A stretch of DNA of 64,000 bases from Flavobacterium reichenbachii. Its GTDB lineage: Bacteria; Bacteroidota; Bacteroidia; Flavobacteriales; Flavobacteriaceae. The stretch's first letter is position 1. Each line of letters begins with the position of its first letter. The stretch lies in NCBI RefSeq assembly GCF_002217435.1, contig NZ_MUHF01000003.1, positions 310,001 to 374,000 on the forward strand, given 5' to 3'. Below, in pieces: positions 54,344 to 64,000 of this stretch. The notes beneath the pieces are model-generated. The model was not told where the DNA came from and made no database searches. It was given only the letters and a program-made list of their open reading frames with translations. The position numbers and the translations under genes were made by a program.

Positions 54344-54506
54344 GCATTCCCCAAAATAAAAAAGCTGCATTTCTTTTTAAATGTTACTTACGAAAGATAA
54401 AATAAAACTTCATGTTTTCTTTTGTATGCAATAATAGTGTCTTTAAGGCGCTCATAAAGTTATGCCGGGTATCGCAAAAATTAAAATAAATAAAAAGAAT
54501 AATAGT

Positions 54507-56123
54507 ATGTCTGGAATATTAGCCGTTATCGGTAAAGGAAAAGACCCGCAACTTGTAAATGAGCTTTCTAAGAGAATGTCACATCGTGGTCCTGATGAAC
54601 GTGATTTGCATATTATGGAGAATGGCAGTATAATCTGCCATGAAAGTCTGTCGATTATCGATCTGGAAACTGGTAAACAGCCAATACAGGGGACTGCGAA
54701 GGCTTGGATGATTCATGATGGAGAAATTTACAATTATAAAGAATTAAAAGAAACGATTTTAAAAGGACATACTTTTAGAACAAAATCAGATTCTGAAGTT
54801 ATTGTGCATTTGTACGAAGAATTTGGATATGATTTTTGTAATTTGCTGGACGGGGATTTTGCTTTTGTAGTTATAGATGGTGATAATTATATTGCCGGAC
54901 GTGATCCAATTGGGATTAAACCTTTGTATTACGGATTGGATGAAAGGGGAAGAATTTATTTTTCTTCTGAAATGAAATCTATTGCAGACCAGTGTAAATC
55001 ATTTTCTACTTTTCCTCCAGGGCATTATTATACAGCAAAAACTGGTTTTGTAAAATATTATCAGCCCGAATATGAAGATCATCAAAATGCAAAACAATCT
55101 CTTGATTTAGATGTAATTCGCGAAACTTTGATCGATGCTACGCGCAAACGTTTGTTAGGAAACGTGCCTGTAGGAGTTTTGCTTTCGGGCGGTTTAGATT
55201 CATCTTTGACTTCTGCGATTGCATCAAGATTAATGGCTGAAAATGGCAAAAAACTACAATCTTTTTCAATCGGATTAGATGCTGATTGTCCAGATAATGC
55301 TGCAGCAAGAAAAGCGGCTGCGTTTTTAGGAACAGAACATCACGAAATTCATTTTTCTGTAGAAGAGGGAGTTCAGATTTTAGAAAAAGTTATTTATCAT
55401 ATAGAGACTTACGATATTATTTCGGTAAGAGCTGGAGTTCCGATGTATTTATTAGCGAAAGCGATAAGCGATAAAGGAGTTAAAATTATTCTTTCCGGAG
55501 AAGGTGCCGATGAGGTTTTCGGAGGGCATTTGTATTTTAGAAATGCGCCTTCAACAGAAGAATTTCAGGACGAAACTATAGAAAGAGTTCAGAAATTGTT
55601 TACTGCCGATTTACTTCGCGCAGATAAAACAACAATGGCACATGGATTAGAGGCTAGAATTCCGTTTTTAGACAAGGATTTCTTAGATGCTACCATTCGT
55701 ATTAAGCCAGAAGAAAAACAGCCAAAAACTTATGACGGTATTGAAAAATACATTTTAAGAAAAGCATTTGATACACCCGAAAATCCTTATCTGCCAGAAG
55801 AAATTTTATGGAGACAGAAAGAACAGTTTTCAGATGGTGTGGGATACAATTGGGTAGATGAATTAATCGAATATTGTGCCTCACAAGTTACAGATGAGCA
55901 ATTAGCGGGAGCGAGTGCAGAATTTCCGTATAATTCACCAACGACAAAAGAAGCTTATTTATACCGATCAATTTTTCATAAATACTATCCTCAGGTCAGT
56001 GCTGCGCAAACAGTTCGAAAATGGATTCCTAAATGGCAGGAAAACCTGGATCCGAGCGGAAGAGCAAATGCGGCACACGTAAGGGCAGATGTAGAGATTT
56101 CAAAAGCTGGAATAACGGTTTAA
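54507..56123 (+). CDS. AsnB paralogue with a degenerate glutaminase site
   Basis: A 538-residue homologue of asparagine synthetase B from the ATG at 54507 (an ATG at 54462 would add 15 residues, incompatible with an N-terminal nucleophile). The N-terminus reads MSGI, so Ser replaces the Cys nucleophile. CHESLSI has Ser47 instead of the glutamine-binding Arg, and HDGEIYN has Asp71 instead of the Asn of the oxyanion hole. Each change is one base from the ancestral codon. The synthetase domain is intact: VLLSGGLDSSLTS, LSGEGADEVFGG and WRQKEQFSDGVGYNW. It can hardly use glutamine, and may use ammonia or another donor. It lies 312 bp from asnB. Confidence 0.9.
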   Translation: MSGILAVIGKGKDPQLVNELSKRMSHRGPDERDLHIMENGSIICHESLSIIDLETGKQPIQGTAKAWMIHDGEIYNYKELKETILKGHTFRTKSDSEVIVHLYEEFGYDFCNLLDGDFAFVVIDGDNYIAGRDPIGIKPLYYGLDERGRIYFSSEMKSIADQCKSFSTFPPGHYYTAKTGFVKYYQPEYEDHQNAKQSLDLDVIRETLIDATRKRLLGNVPVGVLLSGGLDSSLTSAIASRLMAENGKKLQSFSIGLDADCPDNAAARKAAAFLGTEHHEIHFSVEEGVQILEKVIYHIETYDIISVRAGVPMYLLAKAISDKGVKIILSGEGADEVFGGHLYFRNAPSTEEFQDETIERVQKLFTADLLRADKTTMAHGLEARIPFLDKDFLDATIRIKPEEKQPKTYDGIEKYILRKAFDTPENPYLPEEILWRQKEQFSDGVGYNWVDELIEYCASQVTDEQLAGASAEFPYNSPTTKEAYLYRSIFHKYYPQVSAAQTVRKWIPKWQENLDPSGRANAAHVRADVEISKAGITV

Positions 56124-56168
56124 ATGCGAGATAATAAATTCCAAATTCCAATTTGGGAACAGTAAAGG

Positions 56169-56211
56169 AAAATCCAAAACGAACATTTAAAATGTTTGTT
56201 TTGGATTTTTT
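56169..56211 (+). terminator. Terminator after the asnB paralogue
   Basis: AAAATCCAAAACGAACATT and its partner at 56191-56209 form a 19-bp stem with one G-U pair and a very short loop, followed by T residues. It begins 46 bases after the stop codon. Confidence 0.85.
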
Positions 56212-56450
56212 TATGCGTTTTAATTTTTTTGATTTTTGAATTTTATTTTTTTCGAAGCCATGGGATTAGAACTTTTTAAAGAATTAATTTTTAGGATATT
56301 TTCATTTTTAAAATTTGGATTTTATCCCAATTCTTCAGTATTGGAATTTAAAACTAACTTTTGGATTTATTTTCTAGTTTTTCAGACCATTGTGTTAATA
56401 ACTTAAGTGCTTTAAGTGGTATTTTACTGGATATATAGCCCGCGTTTTTA

Positions 56451-56458
56451 TATATTTG
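56451..56458 (+). promoter_or_regulatory. Bacteroidota -7 element for gyrB
   Basis: TATATTTG is a perfect match to TAnnTTTG and ends 38 bases before the gyrB ATG. Confidence 0.55.
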
Positions 56459-56466
56459 CGTGTTAG

Positions 56467-58437
<1,971 letters not shown>

Positions 58438-58456
58438 ATTGAAAATTTAATAAATC

Positions 58457-58502
58457 CAATTCGTTTAATTGTTTAAATTTACTAAAACAATTAAACGAAT
58501 TG
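58457..58502. repeat. 18-bp perfect stem-loop between gyrB and mdh
   Basis: CAATTCGTTTAATTGTTT (58457-58474) and its exact complement (58485-58502) are separated by 10 bases. No T run follows, so it is not a classical terminator and may be a processing, stability or attenuator structure in the 110-bp spacer. Confidence 0.75.
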
Positions 58503-58547
58503 TCGTTTAAAGATATAACTTAATTAATAACCGATAAAGTATAAAAT

Positions 58548-59483
58548 ATGAAAGTTACCATTGTAGGAGCAGGAAATGTTGGAGCTACATGTGCAGATGT
58601 TATTTCTTATAGAGGAATTGCCAGCGAAGTAGTGTTGTTGGATATTAAAGAAGGTTTTGCCGAAGGTAAAGCGTTGGATATTATGCAATGTGCCACAAAT
58701 ACAGGTTTTAATACCAAGGTTTCCGGCGTAACCAACGATTATTCTAAAACAGCGGGAAGTGATGTAGTGGTTATTACATCAGGAATCCCGAGAAAACCAG
58801 GAATGACTCGTGAAGAATTAATAGGTATAAATGCAGGAATTGTAAAAACAGTTGCTGAAAATGTACTGAAACATTCTCCAGATACTATAATTGTTGTAGT
58901 CTCGAATCCAATGGATACGATGACTTATTTAGCTTTAAAAGCTACAGGTTTGCCAAAAAACAGAATTATTGGTATGGGAGGAGCTTTAGATAGTTCTCGT
59001 TTCAGAACATATCTTTCTTTGGCTTTAGATAAACCTGCAAATGATATATCAGCAATGGTTATTGGAGGTCATGGCGATACAACGATGATCCCGCTGACAC
59101 GTTTGGCTTCTTATAACGGAATTCCGGTAACTGAATTTCTTTCAGAAGAAGCGTTGCAAAAAGTTGCTGCAGATACTATGGTAGGAGGAGCAACTCTTAC
59201 AGGTCTTTTAGGGACTTCAGCATGGTATGCGCCGGGAGCTTCTGTTGCTTATCTGGTGGATAGTATTCTAAATGATCAAAAGAAAATGATTGCTTGCTCT
59301 GTATTCGTAGAAGGAGAATACGGCCAAAACGATATTTGTATTGGTGTGCCTTGTATCATTGGTAAAAACGGAGTAGAAGAAATTTTAGATATCAAACTAA
59401 ACGATCAGGAAAAGGCTTTATTTGCAAAAAGTGCAGATGCAGTTAGAGGGATGAATGATGCCCTAAAATCGATTTTAGTATAA
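58548..59483 (+). CDS. mdh: Malate dehydrogenase
   Basis: A 311-residue LDH-like NAD-dependent enzyme of the TCA cycle. The Rossmann motif is VTIVGAGNVGATCADVI, followed by VVLLDIKEGFAEG, SGIPRKPGMTREEL (substrate Arg), VSNPMDTMTYLAL, the catalytic His of GGHGDTTMIPL and YGQNDICIGVP. The length and lack of an insertion fit the single-chain bacterial form. It is transcribed after gyrB and has its own terminator. Confidence 0.95.
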   Translation: MKVTIVGAGNVGATCADVISYRGIASEVVLLDIKEGFAEGKALDIMQCATNTGFNTKVSGVTNDYSKTAGSDVVVITSGIPRKPGMTREELIGINAGIVKTVAENVLKHSPDTIIVVVSNPMDTMTYLALKATGLPKNRIIGMGGALDSSRFRTYLSLALDKPANDISAMVIGGHGDTTMIPLTRLASYNGIPVTEFLSEEALQKVAADTMVGGATLTGLLGTSAWYAPGASVAYLVDSILNDQKKMIACSVFVEGEYGQNDICIGVPCIIGKNGVEEILDIKLNDQEKALFAKSADAVRGMNDALKSILV

Positions 59484-59504
59484 TGATTTGGATAAAAAAA
59501 AGAT

Positions 59505-59532
59505 AAGGCTGCACTTTTGCAGTCTTTTTTTT
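59505..59532 (+). terminator. Terminator after mdh
   Basis: AAGGCTGCA (59505-59513) pairs with TGCAGTCTT (59518-59526) with one G-U pair and a 4-base loop, followed by a T run. Confidence 0.75.
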
Positions 59533-59552
59533 GAGATTAATTAATAAATAAA

Positions 59553-59583
59553 TTGGTTAATCTTTTCGTAAATTATATATTTG
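59553..59583 (+). promoter_or_regulatory. Promoter of secDF
   Basis: TTGG (59553-59556) and TATATTTG (59576-59583) are 19 bp apart, a reasonable -33/-7 pair. The ATG of secDF is 126 bases further, leaving a long leader in which I see no structured element. Confidence 0.5.
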
Positions 59584-59709
59584 CTCGGTTTAAGAAAAAT
59601 GTTGTAATTCGTGATTCAGTTTTTTAGTTAAAAAAAATCAAGTCAGGGCTTATTTTATGGGACTTTAAAACAAAAACAAACAATAAAACATAATTAATTT
59701 TTAGTAATA

Positions 59710-62682
59710 ATGCAGAATAAAGGACTTATTAAATTTTTTGCAATTCTATTTGCATTGGTAAGTATTTACCAACTTTCTTTCACTTTTGTGGCAAATAAGG
59801 TCAAAAGTGAGGCCAAAGCTCTTGCAGGAGATAATCCTGATAAAGAATTAAAATATTTAGATTCTATTGGTAAAGAAAAAGTATTGAATCTTGGCTTTAC
59901 AGATTTTACTTATAATGAAGTAAAAAACAAGCAATTAAATAAAGGTCTTGACTTAGAAGGAGGAATCAACGTGATTCTTCAAATTTCTATTAAAGATGTA
60001 TTAAAAGGATTAGCTAATAATTCTAAAAATCCTGTATTTAATAAATCATTAGATGATGCAACTGCAAATCTAGAAGGAAATAAAACATATTTGAATAAGT
60101 TTTTTGAAGCTTTTGAAGCAAACTCAAAAGGAAATGTAAAATTAGCTTCACCAGATATCTTTGCAAACAGAAGTTTACAAGGAGAAGGCGGTGTTGATAA
60201 TAAAATGACTGACTCTGAAGTTCAAAAAGTAATCAAAAGAAAAGTTGATGAGTCTGTAGAAAGTGCTTATAAAGTACTAAGAGAACGTATCGACAAATTT
60301 GGTGTTACGCAACCTAATATTCAAAAATTAGGAGAGACAGGAAGAATCTTAGTAGAACTTCCAGGTGCTAAAGATGTAGATAGAATTAAAAAATTATTGG
60401 GTGGAAAAGCTCAATTAGAGTTCTGGGAAACTTATAAAATTGAAGAAATTGGTAATTTCTTAGTTTCTGCTAATGAAGCATTAAAAAAGACTGAAATCAA
60501 AAAGACAGAAACTAAAGCTGTTGCTAAAGATTCATTAAATGCATTATTGACAGATACTAAAGATTCTACTGAAGCTAAAAAAGGAAACAATCCATTATTT
60601 GATAAAATTATCAATAACGGTGCTGGTCCTATTTTAGGATATTTTGCACCAAAAGATACTGCTGCTATCAATTCATATTTCAAAAGACCAGAAATTAGAG
60701 TTTTATTGGCTGCTGACCAGCACAATGCAAAGTTTGTTTGGAGTAAGCCTACAACTTTAACAGATGCTAAAGGAAAACAAATTGAAGCAGTTGAATTATA
60801 TGCTTTAAAAGGAAGCAGAGACAATGTACCTGCTATGAGCGGTGGAGTTGTAACTGATGCTAAAGATACTTTTGACCAAATGGGTAAACCAGCTGTTTCT
60901 ATGCAAATGAACAGTCAGGGTGCTAAAGTTTGGGAAGAATTGACAGGTAGAGCTTTTGCTCAAAAAAGTTATATTGCTATTGTTTTAGATAATATTGTTT
61001 ACTCTGCTCCAGGTGTAACCAGCGGTCCTATTGCTGGTGGAAGATCTGAAATTACAGGTTCTTTTGATGTTGCAGAAACTAAAGATTTAGCAAACGTATT
61101 AAACGCAGGTAAATTACCAGCTTCTGCAGATATCGTTCAATCAACTGTTGTAGGACCATCTTTAGGTCAGGCAGCTATTGATGCAGGAACAATTTCTTCT
61201 GTATTAGGTTTCTTATTAGTTTGCGGATGGATGGTGTTCTATTATGGTAAAGCAGGCTGGTACGCTAACTTGGCTTTATTATTAAACTTACTTTTCTTAT
61301 TCGGAATTATGGCAAGTTTTGGTTTTGTACTTACATTGCCAGGTATTGCAGGTATCGTTTTAACATTAGGTACTGCGGTAGATGCCAACATTATTATATT
61401 TGAAAGAGCAAAAGAAGAATTGCGTGAAGGTAAATCATTATCTGAGGCAGTTGTTGCTTCTTACGGATGGCATGGTGCAATGCGTTCTATCATTGATGCT
61501 AACGTTACTCACGTTTTAACTGGTGCGATCTTATTCATTTTCGGAACTGGACCAATCAAAGGTTTTGCATTGACATTGCTTATCGGTATTGTAACATCAT
61601 TGTTTACTTCTATCTTTATTGCAAGAATCTTTATCGACAGAAATATTGCAGGAAAAGCCGATTTAACTTTCTCTACAAATATTACTAAAAATTGGTTTAC
61701 TAATTTCCACTTTGATTTTATCAAAATCAAAAAATTCACTTACATCTTCTCTTCAATTGTAGTTGTAGTAAGTTTAATTTCTATCTTCTTCGTTAACGGA
61801 TTAGATGAAGGCGTTGATTTTGTAGGAGGTAGAACTTTCCAGGTTAAATTTGAAAAACCAGTTGATGCAACTGTAGTTTCAGATGAATTATCTGCTGCTT
61901 TTGGTACTCCGGTTGAGGCTAAAATTTTAGGTGATGATGATCAGTTAAAAATTACAACAAAATACAAAATCAAAGAAGATGGAGTAGCTGTTGATGAAGA
62001 AGTAAATCAGATATTGTATAAAGCATTAGCTAAATATTTCCCAAATACTACTTACGATAAGTTTACTAATACATTTGATGGTAAAAAAGTAGGTGTATTA
62101 CAAGCTTCTAAAGTTGGAGCTTCTATCTCTGAAGATATTAAAACAAACTCTTACTGGGCAGTTCTTGGTGCAATGGCAGTTATTTTCTTATACTTAATGG
62201 TTTCTTTCCGTAAATGGCAGTATTCATTAGGAGCGATTGCAGCTGTAGCGCATGACGTAATCTTCGTATTAGGAATTTACTCTTTATGTTATAAAATCAT
62301 GCCTTTCCACATGGAAATGGATCAGCACTTTATTGCTGCAATTCTTACTGTGATTGGATACTCTATGAATGATACAGTAATTGTATTTGACAGAATTAGA
62401 GAGTTCATCATCGGAAACCGTAAAGGAAGTTTTGAAGATATTGTAAATGCTTCTATTAATACTACTTTGTCAAGAACGTTAAATACGTCATTAATGATGA
62501 TCATTGTACTGTTAACAATGTTTATCTTTGGTGGAGAATCTATTAGAGGATTCATCTTTGCAATGTTAATTGGTATTGTTGTAGGTACTTATTCATCTTT
62601 ATTTATCGCAACTCCAGTATTGGTAGATTCGATTTCTTCTGATGATAAACACACTATCGAAGACAAACATAATAAGGCATAA
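59710..62682 (+). CDS. secDF: Fused SecD-SecF protein translocase subunit
   Basis: A 990-residue fusion that uses the proton gradient to complete Sec-dependent export. The first membrane helix (KFFAILFALVSIYQLSFTFV) and NKGLDLEGGINVILQISIK mark SecD; a large periplasmic P1 domain follows, then TAVDANIIIFERAKEELREG in the SecD helix bundle. The second half has INGLDEGVDFVGGRTFQVKF-like sequence and VIGYSMNDTVIVFDRIREFI of SecF. Both Asp motifs are present. A fused form is normal for Bacteroidota. Confidence 0.96.
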   Translation: MQNKGLIKFFAILFALVSIYQLSFTFVANKVKSEAKALAGDNPDKELKYLDSIGKEKVLNLGFTDFTYNEVKNKQLNKGLDLEGGINVILQISIKDVLKGLANNSKNPVFNKSLDDATANLEGNKTYLNKFFEAFEANSKGNVKLASPDIFANRSLQGEGGVDNKMTDSEVQKVIKRKVDESVESAYKVLRERIDKFGVTQPNIQKLGETGRILVELPGAKDVDRIKKLLGGKAQLEFWETYKIEEIGNFLVSANEALKKTEIKKTETKAVAKDSLNALLTDTKDSTEAKKGNNPLFDKIINNGAGPILGYFAPKDTAAINSYFKRPEIRVLLAADQHNAKFVWSKPTTLTDAKGKQIEAVELYALKGSRDNVPAMSGGVVTDAKDTFDQMGKPAVSMQMNSQGAKVWEELTGRAFAQKSYIAIVLDNIVYSAPGVTSGPIAGGRSEITGSFDVAETKDLANVLNAGKLPASADIVQSTVVGPSLGQAAIDAGTISSVLGFLLVCGWMVFYYGKAGWYANLALLLNLLFLFGIMASFGFVLTLPGIAGIVLTLGTAVDANIIIFERAKEELREGKSLSEAVVASYGWHGAMRSIIDANVTHVLTGAILFIFGTGPIKGFALTLLIGIVTSLFTSIFIARIFIDRNIAGKADLTFSTNITKNWFTNFHFDFIKIKKFTYIFSSIVVVVSLISIFFVNGLDEGVDFVGGRTFQVKFEKPVDATVVSDELSAAFGTPVEAKILGDDDQLKITTKYKIKEDGVAVDEEVNQILYKALAKYFPNTTYDKFTNTFDGKKVGVLQASKVGASISEDIKTNSYWAVLGAMAVIFLYLMVSFRKWQYSLGAIAAVAHDVIFVLGIYSLCYKIMPFHMEMDQHFIAAILTVIGYSMNDTVIVFDRIREFIIGNRKGSFEDIVNASINTTLSRTLNTSLMMIIVLLTMFIFGGESIRGFIFAMLIGIVVGTYSSLFIATPVLVDSISSDDKHTIEDKHNKA

Positions 62683-62707
62683 TTAAAACCTTAATTTATA
62701 TAAAAAG

Positions 62708-62738
62708 AAGATCCAGTGAAAACTGGATCTTTTTTTTT
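62708..62738 (+). terminator. Rho-independent terminator after secDF
   Basis: A perfect 10-bp stem (AAGATCCAGT and complement) with a GAAA loop, followed by a run of eight or more Ts. It starts 26 bases after the secDF stop. Confidence 0.9.
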
Positions 62739-62770
62739 ATGCTTATATTTAACTTGTATAAAAAGACTAT

Positions 62771-63379
62771 ATGAGGAGATTTTTAGTGTTTATTTTCTTT
62801 TCTTTTTGGGTTCTTACAGCGTCTGCACAATTTGCAGGTAAGTTTAGTATTGGCTTTAATTATGGATTCGGAAGTGAATTTAAAAACAAGGATTATACAT
62901 TTGAAAATAATTTTTGTAAACTTCAGATTTATTACACGCTGAAAGAAAATAAAAACATCAATTATCAAATCCTCGTGCAGCCAGAAATTAATTTTGCAAA
63001 ACACAAATTGCTGAATTTATATTTTGTGAAACCTGAAACACCTAATTTTGAAGAAAAGAGGGCAATATATACACAATCGAAAAATATTAGGGAGTATGTG
63101 TTGAATATAGGTTTTTTGGTGCGTAAACCAATAAATGAGGAGTTATCAGTTTATGCTTTGGCAAGTATTGGTCCGATGATTACAGATACTGAAACAGAAC
63201 GTATGTCGAAAGGATTTGCTTTTGCAGATGTTTTAGCGGTTGGTTTTTGTGTAAAAATTCGACGTACTCAGTTTGATATACGACCGAGCTTAAGGCATGT
63301 CTCAAATGCGGGCTTGGGAAGTTCTAATGCAGGCTATAATACTAAAAATTTAGAATTTGGAGTTTCTTATAATCTATAA
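62771..63379 (+). CDS. PagL-like outer-membrane beta-barrel protein
   Basis: A 202-residue protein with signal peptide (MRRFLVFIFFSFWVLTASAQ) and beta-barrel strands. The C-terminal RPSLRHVSNAGLGSSNAGYN with TKNLEFGVSYNL resembles the active-site HxSN...E segment of lipid A 3-O-deacylase PagL, with His and Ser in the right order. The Glu lies further from the His than in PagL, so catalysis is uncertain. It follows secDF and faces lgt. The lipid-modifying role is a tentative inference. Confidence 0.5.
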   Translation: MRRFLVFIFFSFWVLTASAQFAGKFSIGFNYGFGSEFKNKDYTFENNFCKLQIYYTLKENKNINYQILVQPEINFAKHKLLNLYFVKPETPNFEEKRAIYTQSKNIREYVLNIGFLVRKPINEELSVYALASIGPMITDTETERMSKGFAFADVLAVGFCVKIRRTQFDIRPSLRHVSNAGLGSSNAGYNTKNLEFGVSYNL

Positions 63380-63415
63380 AAAAAAACGCTCAGTATCGTT
63401 AAATACTAAGCGTTT
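63377..63415 (-). terminator. Terminator after lgt (minus)
   Basis: AAACGCTCAGTAT (63384-63396) pairs with ATACTAAGCGTTT (63403-63415) with one G-U pair. In the minus direction a T run follows. It lies 20 bases past the lgt stop and may also serve the plus-strand gene. Confidence 0.75.
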
Positions 63416-63435
63416 GATATATTGTTGAGTTAATA

Positions 63436-64000
63436 TTAAGATGCAGCCAGAGGATTTCTTTGTGCTCTGATGATAAAGAAAAGTCCAATGATGATAAATG
63501 GAATACTTAACCATTGTCCGGTTGAAAATAAGCCTAATTCTTCTTCGATACCGCCTTGGCTTTCTTTTACAAATTCTACTACAAAACGAACTACAAATAA
63601 AAGGACTAAAAACAAACCGAATAAAAGTCCTGATTTAAGTCTTGCATTTGTTTTCCAATAAAGGAAAAATAAGATTGCAAAAACAAATATATACGAGAAA
63701 CCTTCATATAATTGTGTTGGATGTTTAGCCGGAACCTGAGCAAGTAAATCAGCAAATTTAGGATCTGATACTATTGCATTGTAAGCTTCTTTTGGATTTG
63801 CAATTCCGGTTTTATTTGCAACTTCAGCTTTACTGAATTTGTCATGTAAAAATCGAATTCCAAAAGCAGAATCAGTTTCATGACCGATGATCTCCGAATT
63901 GAAAAAATTCCCTAAACGTACAAAAATAGCTCCGCTTGCAACTGGAATTACTACTCGGTCTAAGATCCATAATAAAGGGCGTTTTAATATCTTTTTGCTG
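63436..64000 (-). CDS. lgt: Prolipoprotein diacylglyceryl transferase (5' end outside window)
   Basis: The 188 C-terminal codons are visible, ending AQRNPLAAS and a TAA at 63436. This membrane enzyme attaches diacylglycerol to the lipobox cysteine of prolipoproteins, the first step of lipoprotein maturation. The Lgt signature VRLGNFFNSEIIG is clear, with a later HPTQLYEGFSYIFVF and FVVEFVKESQGGIEEELG, then the last helix (WLSIPFIIIGLFFIIRA). The start lies beyond 64000. It would process the lipoproteins at 7720 and 13595. Confidence 0.93.
   Translation of the reverse strand, partial: SKKILKRPLLWILDRVVIPVASGAIFVRLGNFFNSEIIGHETDSAFGIRFLHDKFSKAEVANKTGIANPKEAYNAIVSDPKFADLLAQVPAKHPTQLYEGFSYIFVFAILFFLYWKTNARLKSGLLFGLFLVLLFVVRFVVEFVKESQGGIEEELGLFSTGQWLSIPFIIIGLFFIIRAQRNPLAAS

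Noticed and set aside
54462..54506. Upstream in-frame ATG for the AsnB paralogue
   Set aside because: It would add 15 residues before the family's N-terminal MxGI motif, which must be at the very start in this enzyme family.
56260..56406. 48-codon open frame in the asnB-paralogue to gyrB spacer
   Set aside because: Phe-rich composition expected of AT-rich DNA, no family likeness and no start signal. Treated as chance.

Overview
The window looks like a chromosomal segment of a Bacteroidota bacterium, most probably a Flavobacterium or close relative. The DNA is AT-rich, several genes are preceded by the Bacteroidota -7 element TAnnTTTG, ribosome-binding sites are weak or absent, and many products belong to families typical of the phylum (DUF6515, DUF5723, fused SecDF, a relA-fur-purA neighbourhood). 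I see no rRNA, tRNA, insertion sequence, prophage or CRISPR array. All assignments come from reading sequence motifs, with no database search.

Layout. 1-4.1 kb: a partial YdeI-like gene, peptidase T, a membrane-anchored formylglycine-generating-enzyme homologue and a secreted DUF6515-type protein, all on the minus strand. 4.2-9.7 kb: pyrD converges on a two-gene unit (SatD-like protein plus DUF3307 membrane protein); the upstream spacer of that unit carries four evenly spaced palindromes and faces a hydroxymethylglutaryl-CoA lyase gene; then a lipoprotein/DUF5723 pair. 9.8-20 kb: guaB, a run of minus-strand secreted or envelope proteins (EreA/ChaN-like, L,D-transpeptidase, alpha/beta hydrolase, S41 peptidase), a NudK-like Nudix hydrolase, purA and a Fur-family regulator. 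20-26.4 kb: a frameshifted gene, relA/spoT, a SpoU rRNA methyltransferase, a DUF2167 protein and a secreted phosphatase-like enzyme.

26.5-34.1 kb is a compact membrane module: SpoIIM, a multi-pass protein, DUF4129, DUF4350, MoxR ATPase and DUF58 on the minus strand, with RDD and a small PH-like protein diverging only 20 bp away. 34.2-44.4 kb holds a TRIC-type channel gene and then a surface-polysaccharide cluster (acyltransferase, PLP aminotransferase, flippase, GT39-like protein, four glycosyltransferases, FdtA-type ketoisomerase), ending in an ftsE gene that is translationally coupled to two of the glycosyltransferases. 44.6-52.2 kb: a 1004-residue TPR protein, PhzF, a large outer-membrane barrel, a GreA-like protein and a WG-repeat-like protein. 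52.5-64 kb: two asparagine synthetase B paralogues, gyrB, mdh, secDF, a PagL-like outer-membrane protein and the 3' part of lgt.

Most genes are ordinary housekeeping. The parts most worth a second look are: (1) the SatD/DUF3307 pair, whose SatD member reads like a derived nucleotide-cyclase/GGDEF-type fold fused to a helix-turn-helix, next to a His/Asp-rich membrane protein and under a four-copy 28-bp-period operator array; (2) the second AsnB, which has lost the catalytic Cys, the glutamine-binding Arg and the oxyanion-hole Asn while keeping its synthetase site; (3) the MoxR/DUF58/SpoIIM/RDD module; and (4) repeated intergenic inverted elements.
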